A DNA stretch of 5,416 nucleotides, taken from assembly GCA_003230635.1 (NCBI GenBank), contig QIFF01000166.1, positions 1 through 5,416 on the forward strand, read 5' to 3'. The position numbers and the translations under genes were made by a program. The notes below the pieces were generated by a model, which saw only the letters and a list, made by a program, of their open reading frames with translations, searched no databases and was not told the origin of the DNA. This DNA is from a bacterium. GTDB lineage: Bacteria; SZUA-182. Below, piece after piece: positions 1 to 5,224 of this stretch (within the stretch, counting starts at the first letter, position 1; each line of letters begins with the position of its first letter).

Positions 1-83
1 ACCGCAGGCATATGTTTGATATTCCGAGGATTAAATTTTGAGCATAACGCAGATATTGGAAGAAAAGGCCATTTTTCAAGGTG

Positions 84-94
84 CCCTAAAGGGG
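84..94 (+). promoter_or_regulatory. RBS of the antitoxin gene inside a small dyad (possible operator)
   Basis: AAAGGGG (88-94) lies 7 nt before the ATG at 102 and is the likely ribosome binding site. It overlaps the palindrome CCCTAAAGGG (84-93). AbrB/MazE-type antitoxins commonly repress their own operon by binding dyads around the start, so this could be an operator, but a dyad this short can arise by chance. No convincing -35/-10 pair was found in 1-83. Confidence 0.4.
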
Positions 95-101
95 TAATAC
101 C

Positions 102-377
102 ATGCCATTAGTGAGGGTAAAAGATAAGTTTCAGGTTACTATTCCTACCCAGATTCGCAAGATAGTTCATTTGGAGGTAGGCGATATCTTGGAGATGGTG
201 ATTCGTGACAACGCCATCGTTTTTAAACCTAAAACAGTGGTAGATCGGGAGGGTGTGGACGCAGCTATTAAAGAGGGGCTTAAGGATTACCAAGAGGGAC
301 GAATGCACGGCCCCTTTAAAAGTGTCGCTGAGTTTGAAGCGACAGTGGAGAGATTTAAAAAAACGAAAAACGCATGA
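102..377 (+). CDS. AbrB/MazE/SpoVT-family antitoxin
   Basis: This 91-residue protein is the probable antitoxin and autorepressor of a type II toxin-antitoxin pair. Residues about 3-47 form a SpoVT-AbrB swapped-hairpin DNA-binding domain, seen in the pattern VKDKFQVTIPTQIRK followed by LEVGDILEM and a final strand NAIVFKPK. Residues about 48-91 form a charged helical tail (AAIKEGLKDYQEGR, then GPFKSVAEFEATVERF) of the kind that wraps and neutralises RelE-type toxins. The ATG is preceded by AAAGGGG at suitable spacing. The stop overlaps the start of the downstream toxin gene (ATGA), a layout typical of translationally coupled toxin-antitoxin operons. The family call is strong; the toxin partnership is inferred from the neighbouring gene. 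The gene is more AT-rich than htpX, consistent with horizontal acquisition. Confidence 0.88.
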   Translation: MPLVRVKDKFQVTIPTQIRKIVHLEVGDILEMVIRDNAIVFKPKTVVDREGVDAAIKEGLKDYQEGRMHGPFKSVAEFEATVERFKKTKNA

Positions 378-619
378 AGACCCACTTTACAGAAAGAGCG
401 ATGAATGATTTTGTCGCTTTGCCTGCGAAACTCCAAACCCTCACTAAAAAACAACTAAAATTCCTTCTTCAAGACCTCCGCTACCCATCACTCCGAGCTA
501 AAAAGTATGATGAGAGCCAAGATATCTGGCAAGCCAGGATTAGCCGCGGCTGGAGGCTCTATTTCAAAATAGAAGGGGACACTTACATCATTTTGACTAT
601 CAAAAAACACCCCAAATGA
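374..619 (+). CDS. RelE/ParE-superfamily toxin
   Basis: This 81-residue basic protein is probably the toxin of the module, an mRNA interferase-like protein that acts on translating ribosomes. The RelE/ParE fold is suggested by an N-terminal helical region (residues 1-33, many Lys and Leu), a segment YPSLRAKKYDES (37-48), and a C-terminal strand region DIWQARISRGWRLYFKIEGDTYIILTIKKHPK (50-81). The pattern W-x-A-R-x-S-R-x-[WY]-R is characteristic of the family, and R55, R58, R61 and the terminal KKH cluster are candidate RNA-contact or catalytic residues. Its ATG overlaps the antitoxin stop by 4 nt and has no strong RBS of its own, so it is probably expressed by translational coupling. The length is normal for the family. 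Whether it cleaves mRNA (RelE) or acts on gyrase (ParE) cannot be decided by eye. Confidence 0.85.
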   Translation: MKTHFTERAMNDFVALPAKLQTLTKKQLKFLLQDLRYPSLRAKKYDESQDIWQARISRGWRLYFKIEGDTYIILTIKKHPK

Positions 620-635
620 TATTGAACCAAAAAAC

Positions 636-660
636 TGGAGATGCCGATTCGGTATCTCCA
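636..660. other. Hairpin between the toxin gene and htpX
   Basis: TGGAGATGCCG (636-646) pairs with CGGTATCTCCA (650-660) around the loop ATT, giving 11 pairs including one G-T wobble. On the plus strand no T-run follows. On the minus strand a T-run (the complement of AAAAAA at 629-634) follows after two bases, so by shape it is an intrinsic terminator for minus-strand transcripts. It ends 3 nt before the htpX ribosome binding site and could also structure the htpX leader. Confidence 0.6.
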
Positions 661-663
661 AAT

Positions 664-672
664 GAGGTGATG
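664..672 (+). promoter_or_regulatory. RBS of htpX
   Basis: GAGGTGATG (664-672) is a strong Shine-Dalgarno match a few bases before the ATG at 677. It fixes the htpX start. Confidence 0.75.
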
Positions 673-676
673 AACT

Positions 677-1525
677 ATGAACACCTTTAAAACCGGGCTG
701 CTGATGGCAACCCTTACCGCACTTTTGGTTATAGCGGGGAGCGCCCTGGGGGGGCAGAGGGGGGCAATGTTTGCCTTCATTTTTGCCCTGCTTATGAATT
801 TCGGCAGCTACTGGTATAGCGACAAGATAGTGCTTAAGATGTACCGGGGGCGGGAGATCAGCCGGGATGAGTTCCCAGAGGTTTTTGGTATGGTGGAACG
901 CCTGACCCGGCAGGCCGGGCTGCCCATGCCCAAGCTCTATCTTACCCCCCAGCCGGAGCCCAATGCCTTTGCCACCGGCCGCGATCCCGAGCATGCGGCG
1001 ATTGCGGTTACTGTGGGAATTACCCAATTACTGAGTCAAGAGGAGCTGGAGGGGGTGCTGAGCCATGAAATCGCCCACATCAAGAACCGCGACATCCTCA
1101 TCAGCACCCTGGCCGCTACCATGGCCGGGGCGATTACCATGCTGGCCGGTATTGCCCGCTGGGGCATGCTTTTCGGCGGTTTTGGGGGCGACGATGATGA
1201 CGGGGGAGGAATTTTAGGGGCAATCGTGATGATGATTGTAGCGCCCCTGGCGGCGATGTTGATTCAAATGGCCATTTCCCGCGCCCGCGAGTACAAGGCC
1301 GATCAGGCGGGGGCCGCCATTTGCGGCCGCCCGCAGGGATTGGCCAGCGCCCTGCAAAAGCTGGAGACTCACGCCCGCCGCCGCCCCATGGCCCAGGCCA
1401 CCCCGGCTACCGCCCATATGTTTATTATCAACCCCCTGCGCGGGAAACGCATGGCCGCCCTTTTCAGCACCCATCCCCCCACCGAGGAGCGGGTTAAACG
1501 CCTGCGGGAATTGGCCGCTGGTTAG
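677..1525 (+). CDS. htpX: HtpX, membrane zinc metalloprotease (peptidase M48B)
   Basis: HtpX is an inner-membrane protease that degrades misfolded membrane proteins together with FtsH and is usually induced by envelope or heat stress. At 282 residues the protein has normal family length. Two N-terminal membrane segments (about 5-24 and 28-47) precede the catalytic region. The zinc motif HEIAH (residues 130-134) supplies two His ligands and catalytic Glu131. The third ligand is probably Glu205 in SRAREYKAD (201-209). Further membrane segments lie at about 141-163 and 178-200, separated by an acidic glycine loop GGDDDDGGG (170-178). The C-terminal STHPPTEERVKRL (264-276) is a strongly conserved HtpX signature. 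The start is supported by GAGGTGA just upstream. All catalytic residues are present and there is no frameshift. No heat-shock promoter was recognised. The gene is clearly more GC-rich than the preceding toxin-antitoxin genes. Confidence 0.97.
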   Translation: MNTFKTGLLMATLTALLVIAGSALGGQRGAMFAFIFALLMNFGSYWYSDKIVLKMYRGREISRDEFPEVFGMVERLTRQAGLPMPKLYLTPQPEPNAFATGRDPEHAAIAVTVGITQLLSQEELEGVLSHEIAHIKNRDILISTLAATMAGAITMLAGIARWGMLFGGFGGDDDDGGGILGAIVMMIVAPLAAMLIQMAISRAREYKADQAGAAICGRPQGLASALQKLETHARRRPMAQATPATAHMFIINPLRGKRMAALFSTHPPTEERVKRLRELAAG

Positions 1526-1540
1526 GGAGGTGAAGATCGT

Positions 1541-1580
1541 TCCCCCTCACCTCAGTCCTCTCCCCAGAGGGGAGAGGAGG
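1541..1580. repeat. Palindromic dispersed-type repeat (CCTCTCCCC/GGGGAGAGG)
   Basis: TCCTCTCCCC (1556-1565) and GGGGAGAGGA (1569-1578) form a perfect 10-bp inverted repeat around AGA. The left flank CCCCCTCACCTCAG makes the element resemble a widespread intergenic repeat of the form CCCTCACC...CCCTCTCCCCAGAGGGGAGAGG seen in many copies in bacterial genomes. Only one copy is visible here, so the repetitive nature rests on recognition of the motif. It lies between the htpX stop and the DUF503 start. There is no T-run after the stem, so it is not a standard intrinsic terminator. Confidence 0.65.
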
Positions 1581-1602
1581 TTAGCTCTGGAAGTAACCAT
1601 CC

Positions 1603-1902
1603 ATGGTTGTTGGCATCTGCATTATCCAACTCTACCTGCCGGAAAACCATTCCTTAAAGGGCAAGCGCCAAGCGCTCAACAGCATCAAGCAGCGGGTGCG
1701 CAACAAGTTTAAGCTAACCATTGCCGAGGTGGGAAATACCGAATTGTGGCAGCGGGCGACTTTGGCTGTGGCTTATGTTAATAAGGAGAAAAGGGAGGTG
1801 GAGGCGCTTTTTCCCAGGGTTGTCAGTTTTGTGGAGGACTTACAGCAGGCGGAAGTTCTGAATTATCACACCGAACTACTCAGCTATAACCTTGAAGATT
1901 AA
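1603..1902 (+). CDS. DUF503 family protein (YlxP-like)
   Basis: This 99-residue protein belongs to DUF503, the family of Bacillus subtilis YlxP, a small ferredoxin-like-fold protein of unknown role, often encoded near nusA-infB-rbfA ribosome-maturation genes. Recognisable features are the N-terminal strand VVGICIIQLYLP (2-13), the signature HSLKGKRQALNSIKQRVRNKF (16-36), then AEVGNTELWQRATLAVAYV (41-59) and a C-terminal helix with VVSFVEDLQ (73-81). The length is normal. The ATG at 1603 has only a modest GGAAG (1589-1593) upstream; the better purine tract GGAGAGGAGG (1571-1580) belongs to the palindromic repeat and is too far away. It follows htpX by 77 bp on the same strand and may share its transcript. 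No translation-factor genes are visible beside it, so its usual context is absent here. Confidence 0.9.
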   Translation: MVVGICIIQLYLPENHSLKGKRQALNSIKQRVRNKFKLTIAEVGNTELWQRATLAVAYVNKEKREVEALFPRVVSFVEDLQQAEVLNYHTELLSYNLED

Positions 1903-1927
1903 CCGCTGCTCCTAAAATGAGAGATGT

Positions 1928-2413
1928 TCAGTTTGGCTTGATATTTGTTAATTTGCCTGTGGCTTGCCAGGTATTAGTGAGGGCGCTTGCTTTGACAAAG
2001 TAGAAGGTTAAAGTGTCCTTAGAGGAAAAAGGTTCCGCTTTGCCCTCTGCTCCTGCATATATGTTTCCTGCGAAATCGACTGAATAAAAAAAGGTAAAAT
2101 ACTTGCTTTTGTTACCGGCTATTTTATCAATCCATTCGCCATCTAACGATTCGTTGTCACAGTATTGGGTGGGCCAGTGCCCGTTATGGGTTTGCTTGTA
2201 TTCCTCTACGTAGCTAATGATTGCGGAAAGTGTTTTGGGTGCCTCTGTTGCTTTAGCGTTTGCCGCTGCCGCTTCAGTTTTTAGATTTTCCTCAAGGTAC
2301 ATAGAAACAGCACCTGTAGTTAAGACGGTCAAAAAACATACAGATACTATCGCAAATAATACCGCGAGGGTAAACTTTTTAGTGCTTTTTTTCCTTGAGG
2401 CAACCTGTCCCAT
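1928..2413 (-). CDS. Small membrane-anchored protein of unknown function
   Basis: I do not recognise a family for this 161-residue protein. A basic N-terminus (SRKKSTKK, residues 6-13) is followed by one hydrophobic segment at about 14-38, then an Ala/Glu/Lys-rich stretch (41-60) and a globular C-terminal part with many aromatic residues. This suggests an inner-membrane anchor with a domain outside the cytoplasm. The segment SYVEEYKQTHNGHWP (67-81) resembles the helix-then-YP region of pilin-like proteins, but the canonical pilin cleavage motif and Glu5 are absent, so a pilin call is not justified. The start is well supported by AAGGAGG (2426-2420) at good spacing. The gene lies 199 bp beyond the porin stop on the same strand and converges on the DUF503 gene with a 25 bp gap. 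It is AT-richer than its neighbours. Confidence 0.75.
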   Translation of the reverse strand: MGQVASRKKSTKKFTLAVLFAIVSVCFLTVLTTGAVSMYLEENLKTEAAAANAKATEAPKTLSAIISYVEEYKQTHNGHWPTQYCDNESLDGEWIDKIAGNKSKYFTFFYSVDFAGNIYAGAEGKAEPFSSKDTLTFYFVKASALTNTWQATGKLTNIKPN

Positions 2414-2414
2414 A

Positions 2415-2426
2415 CCTTTCCTCCTT
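2415..2426 (-). promoter_or_regulatory. Strong RBS of the unknown membrane protein gene
   Basis: Read on the minus strand, AAGGAGGAAAGG directly precedes the ATG at 2413. It is a near-perfect Shine-Dalgarno sequence and the best evidence that this otherwise unrecognised reading frame is a real gene. Confidence 0.75.
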
Positions 2427-2545
2427 AATTCTCACCCTTGCCAAAATGCTAAGCTATTTATTTACCTGAAGGAAGTCTGATCTGATACGACTAAAGATGA
2501 TGACATCTTAAACAATCACGGCAGTTTTTACCCGAAGACTATATA

Positions 2546-2579
2546 ATTATATTTTAGCTAATTTACTTCAAAAACGCAA
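2546..2579 (-). promoter_or_regulatory. Candidate promoter for the unknown membrane protein gene
   Basis: On the minus strand, TTGCGT (2579-2574) is followed after 17 bp by TAAAAT (2556-2551), and a TATAAT (2551-2546) overlaps the same AT-rich stretch. Either could serve as a sigma-70 promoter and would give a leader of roughly 130 nt. The whole 2414-2612 gap is very AT-rich, so chance matches are likely. It also contains a dyad AAGATG-ATGA-CATCTT (2494-2509) between this promoter and the gene. No terminator was seen for the porin gene in this gap. Confidence 0.35.
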
Positions 2580-2612
2580 GTTTATAATTATTTTTTGAGC
2601 AAGTTGCAGTGC

Positions 2613-3992
2613 TTAAAACGCCCAGTGAAAGCGGACAGCCCAAAAATCCACCGCCCCAATTTTCTTACTGTAGTAAAAGTTGTCAACATGTTGGTAGTCT
2701 AAGCTCAAGGCAGTGTTATATGGCAGGGCTAGCTTGTAGTATACTTCCAGCACCCTTTCGTCAGCGTAGTTGCCGGCTCCGATTCCGGGACGGTTAAAAA
2801 AACTTTCATAACCCTTCTCATGGGCCTTACGGTGGTTGCCGGTGAGCTTGCCGATTTCGTAGGCTACTCCCAGGACGTCCTCCCTCCGTCCCCAATTTTG
2901 CCCGGAAACATCAAAGCCGAACATAATGCTCTCGTCCATGTCCTGATAGTGGCGCACGTCGCGGTCGTCATCCTGGCGCCCGTATTTGGCAAAGAGGTTG
3001 AAGCCCAGGGGCAAGGACTGGTCAATGCTGAGGCCAAAACCGGCCTTGTCCAGGTCGTCACGATTGTCTTTGGTGTTGATGGTATTGCTATCCTTGCTGA
3101 CCAGGTTGCCCGCCCCATCAAAGCGGGCGTACTCGCCGTAGTTTTTAAATACATAGATGCCATAGTCCCCCTCTATTTCTTCAGAGAACCCATGCTCAAA
3201 AACCAGTGCGCCGATCAAAGAGTATTTATCATCAAGGTTGTCCAGGTGCGCATCAGAAGACATTACCGCCCCGGAAAGAGTAATCCAGGAACTCTCCAGG
3301 GCTGCCCTGGCTCCATAAGTATACCCGTGACCATCCAGGCCCTGGACATAGTCAAAGGCTCCATTGTTGTTGATAGCCTGATTAATGAATTGGGTGGTCT
3401 GATCCGCCACCCGCTCACCCTCATCAAAGAAATCCGGCACCCCAAACTTGCCCAGGTCAAAAACCAACTTGTAGTCAGCGCTCAAAGGTAGGATATGCTC
3501 GTAATAAGCGCGGGCAATGTAAGGCTCCTTGTGGTGAGGGAAATACTCCATCACGTCATTATTCACCATTGCTCCACCCTGCAAGGGGGCGTCCACCCCG
3601 GCTCCATTGGCAAATTCCAGATTGAAGAGGAAGGAACCGTGATTAAATTCCTTCTTTACGAACAAATCGGCGGAAAAACTGCCACCCCCGTTCTTGTGGG
3701 CAAAGTCGGTATAATCCGGGCGGGCGGCGCCGTTTTCGTCCACCAAATCCCCGAGCTTTAAGTCCAAATCGCTGGTCTGATAAATTGCTGTCATTTGTCC
3801 GGTAATCGTTAAGCCTTTCCAGGAGTGCTTGTGTTTATGCCCCGCCGCCGCTTCCTCCAGCCTCTGGAGGCGGTTGTCAAGGGTCGTCCCTTCGTCAGCC
3901 CGGACGGGCAGAACAGTGTAGAGCAGGGCAGCCGCTGGAAGTGTAATTCCCAAGAGTTGTTTTAGAATGCGTTTTTTTCGTTTACTTTTCAT
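2613..3992 (-). CDS. OprB-like outer-membrane porin
   Basis: This predicted 459-residue beta-barrel resembles the OprB/carbohydrate-selective porin family. The start is placed at 3992 rather than at the in-frame ATG at 4034 because AGGGAG lies just upstream and the protein then begins with a proper signal peptide: basic KSKRKKR, hydrophobic core 11-29, likely cleavage after VRA (residue 32). A short coiled-coil-like stretch LDNRLQRLEE (38-47) and a His-rich GHKHKH (51-56) follow. The barrel shows alternating strands and family-like segments: FLFNLEFANGAG (121-132), a GKFGVPDFFDEGE...DQTTQFINQAINNN block (181-210) and REDVLGVAYE (370-379). It ends in WAF, the terminal aromatic residue used for outer-membrane insertion. 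It lies 72 bp after cbiM on the same strand. OprB proteins classically pass sugars, but this context suggests cobalt or another metal; the substrate is not readable from the sequence. Confidence 0.85.
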   Translation of the reverse strand: MKSKRKKRILKQLLGITLPAAALLYTVLPVRADEGTTLDNRLQRLEEAAAGHKHKHSWKGLTITGQMTAIYQTSDLDLKLGDLVDENGAARPDYTDFAHKNGGGSFSADLFVKKEFNHGSFLFNLEFANGAGVDAPLQGGAMVNNDVMEYFPHHKEPYIARAYYEHILPLSADYKLVFDLGKFGVPDFFDEGERVADQTTQFINQAINNNGAFDYVQGLDGHGYTYGARAALESSWITLSGAVMSSDAHLDNLDDKYSLIGALVFEHGFSEEIEGDYGIYVFKNYGEYARFDGAGNLVSKDSNTINTKDNRDDLDKAGFGLSIDQSLPLGFNLFAKYGRQDDDRDVRHYQDMDESIMFGFDVSGQNWGRREDVLGVAYEIGKLTGNHRKAHEKGYESFFNRPGIGAGNYADERVLEVYYKLALPYNTALSLDYQHVDNFYYSKKIGAVDFWAVRFHWAF

Positions 3993-4012
3993 GGCGGCTC
4001 CCTGTTTCTGGC

Positions 4013-4036
4013 TGCAATTGCGTTTAAGTTGCAATT
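4013..4036 (-). repeat. Direct repeat in the porin leader (possible operator)
   Basis: TGCAATT occurs at 4013-4019 and again at 4030-4036 (plus-strand reading), 17 bp apart. The first copy is part of the palindrome GCAATTGC (4014-4021). The pair sits at and just after the expected transcription start of the porin promoter, where a repressor could bind. No known regulator site was recognised. Confidence 0.3.
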
Positions 4037-4039
4037 AAA

Positions 4040-4068
4040 AATATAACCCCCTTATCCGGCAATGTCAA
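4040..4068 (-). promoter_or_regulatory. Near-consensus sigma-70 promoter for the porin gene
   Basis: On the minus strand, TTGACA (4068-4063) matches the -35 consensus perfectly. After 17 bp it is followed by TATATT (4045-4040), one mismatch from TATAAT. The -35 box overlaps the TGA stop codon of cbiM (4067-4065). Initiation would fall around 4033, giving a leader of about 40 nt before the porin ATG. This should allow porin expression independent of the cobalamin riboswitch. Confidence 0.7.
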
Positions 4069-5099
4069 GAAAAAAATCGTTCCTCTTTGGTAGTTAATTT
4101 AACCTTTGGGTTTTGGCATTTGTTATTTCCTTTTCCCTCTCCAAACATAATATGCCACCCCCTGCCGATGACGAATCCGCAGCCGCCCCCAGCCAACAGC
4201 AAGAGAGCGTTCCAAACGTCCCCCATGGATTCGGTATCGATAAAGGGACTGCGGGCCGCTTTTCCCGCTTCTTCGGCCAATTTTTCATTAACCGCCTCGT
4301 CCATTCCCAGCATTCCCCCGCTTTCTTCCGTGCTGGGGGCAACTTGGGCTTGGATCAACTTAGGTTGGGCCAGAGCCAATCCCGCAACCAGAAGCAGAAC
4401 AACTACCGTGCCAGCGCCGACAGTTGCTCGCGAGTGAGTTACCCCCAGGGCTTGCAACACTTCAGGCCGCTGGCGGTAGACATAGTGCAGAACCAGGCCG
4501 GTCAACGCCATTTCCATAAGGGCAATCGGCGCCTGGGTGGGAAGATAAGCCAGGTAGATAACCGAAAGATAGCCGTTAAGGCTGTACTGGGCACTGGGCC
4601 CGTTAGCCAAGGTAGTTCCCAATATCAGGCCCGACCCGACGTAAACCATAATGTCACCCAGCAAGCCGCCCAGACATCCCGCCGCCCAGAGGGGCAGTCC
4701 GAGTTTGCGCCCCAGCTTGAAGGCCCCCCAGCCGAAGAGACAGCCAAAAAGCCCCAAGGCGACTACGTTGGCTCCCCAAGTGGAAAATCCCCCGTGAGCA
4801 AAGAAGGCCGCCTGTAATAACAAACTGATTCCGGTCAGCGCAATCCCAATGGACGGCCCCAAGAGGATGGCAATTAAAGGTGAGCCACAGGGGTGAGAGC
4901 AAGTGCCGGTAAAAGCGGGAATGGGAATCAGGGATAAAAAGAAAATGAAAGCCCCACCCATTCCTAAAAAGGGTTTGTTCTCAGGGTGGCGAGCAGTAAA
5001 CTTTTTCATTCGCCTTGCTCCCCAGCCAAGCAGGCCCATCCCAGCTAAAGTGTAGCCAAGGGCAGGCGCCCCGGTAATGATTCCCTCTGTAATATGCAT
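4065..5099 (-). CDS. cbiM: CbiM with CbiN-like C-terminal extension, cobalt ECF transporter
   Basis: CbiM is the membrane substrate-capture subunit of energy-coupling-factor cobalt importers, feeding cobalamin synthesis. The start at 5099 gives MHITEG. In the related NikM structure the N-terminal Met-His directly binds the metal, so an exposed MH end is expected, and AGGGAGG lies just upstream. An in-frame ATG at 5180 would bury this motif and run through the terminator. The CbiM domain covers about 1-210 with several membrane segments; GTCSHPCGSPL (65-75) is the metal-site region, with H69 the probable further ligand and an unusual second Cys at 71 where relatives often have Thr. LLLQAAFFAHGG (93-104) is also typical. 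The extension (about 222-344) has a membrane segment (226-244), a loop with MDEAVNEKLAEEAG, a second segment (297-313) and a polar tail: the topology of CbiN. The cobalamin riboswitch upstream supports cobalt over nickel. CbiQ and CbiO are not in the window. Confidence 0.92.
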   Translation of the reverse strand: MHITEGIITGAPALGYTLAGMGLLGWGARRMKKFTARHPENKPFLGMGGAFIFFLSLIPIPAFTGTCSHPCGSPLIAILLGPSIGIALTGISLLLQAAFFAHGGFSTWGANVVALGLFGCLFGWGAFKLGRKLGLPLWAAGCLGGLLGDIMVYVGSGLILGTTLANGPSAQYSLNGYLSVIYLAYLPTQAPIALMEMALTGLVLHYVYRQRPEVLQALGVTHSRATVGAGTVVVLLLVAGLALAQPKLIQAQVAPSTEESGGMLGMDEAVNEKLAEEAGKAARSPFIDTESMGDVWNALLLLAGGGCGFVIGRGWHIMFGEGKGNNKCQNPKVKLTTKEERFFS

Positions 5100-5105
5100 T
5101 CTGTT

Positions 5106-5114
5106 TCCCTCCCT
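5106..5114 (-). promoter_or_regulatory. RBS fixing the cbiM start
   Basis: AGGGAGGGA on the minus strand lies 6 nt before the ATG at 5099. It lies downstream of the terminator hairpin, so translation from here needs transcriptional read-through. This decides for the shorter protein beginning MHITEG. Confidence 0.75.
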
Positions 5115-5123
5115 AAAAAAAGT

Positions 5124-5161
5124 AAAAAAAAAGCCCCATCCTTCATTGTGAAGGATGGGGC
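5124..5161 (-). terminator. Intrinsic terminator of the cobalamin riboswitch
   Basis: A perfect 13-bp stem, GCCCCATCCTTCA (5161-5149) with TGAAGGATGGGGC (5145-5133), encloses a 3-nt loop and is followed on the minus strand by nine consecutive T residues (5132-5124), then a second T-run. It sits between the cobalamin aptamer and the cbiM ribosome binding site. This is the expected expression platform of a transcription-terminating riboswitch: cobalamin binding should favour this hairpin and turn cbiM off. Confidence 0.93.
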
Positions 5162-5183
5162 GCCCTGATTTCTCCGCCATCTT
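5151..5183 (-). promoter_or_regulatory. Candidate antiterminator pairing
   Basis: On the minus strand, AAGATGGCG (5183-5175) can pair with CGCCCCATCCTT (5162-5151), the 5' arm of the terminator stem, with bulged C residues. Such a helix would block the terminator and let RNA polymerase reach cbiM when cobalamin is scarce. The pairing was found by eye and its energy was not computed. Confidence 0.4.
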
Positions 5184-5224
5184 ATATTCTTGGCTACAGC
5201 CTTGCCACGATTTGCAGCCTCTAC

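Noticed and set aside
1..111. Open frame from the window edge to a stop at 109-111, possibly the tail of an upstream gene
   Set aside because: Only about 36 codons with no recognisable protein similarity; other frames also end early, so no upstream gene can be supported.
488..1027. Minus-strand open frame of 179 codons across the toxin 3' end and htpX 5' part
   Set aside because: It spans two well-supported plus-strand genes and the gap between them, with Pro/Gly/His-rich low-quality sequence.
1530..1712. Plus-strand 60-codon frame beginning MKIVPPHLSPLPRGER
   Set aside because: The start is a translation of the palindromic repeat (the HLSPLPRGER string is typical of this repeat) and the rest is out of frame with the DUF503 gene.
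1928..2413. Type IV pilin or pseudopilin call for the unknown membrane protein
   Set aside because: The hydrophobic segment follows KKFTL but lacks the Gly cleavage site and the conserved Glu at position 5.
2494..2509. AAGATG-ATGA-CATCTT dyad as terminator of the porin
   Set aside because: The stem is only 6 bp, AT-rich and without a T-run; it was kept only as a note in the intergenic promoter entry.
2820..3491. Long plus-strand open frame of 223 codons opposite the porin
   Set aside because: It is antisense to a porin with signal peptide, RBS and family segments. It has no recognisable domain and no convincing RBS, and open antisense frames are common opposite such genes.
3993..4034. N-terminal extension of the porin from the ATG at 4034
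   Set aside because: It begins at about the predicted transcription start and adds residues before a standard signal peptide; AGGGAG supports the start at 3992.
4113..4817. Plus-strand open frame of 234 codons opposite cbiM
   Set aside because: Its composition is rich in Gln, Ser and Pro without domain structure, and it lies entirely opposite a clear CbiM.
5100..5180. N-terminal extension of CbiM from the ATG at 5180
   Set aside because: It would translate the terminator hairpin and bury the MH metal-binding terminus; a good RBS precedes the ATG at 5099 instead.
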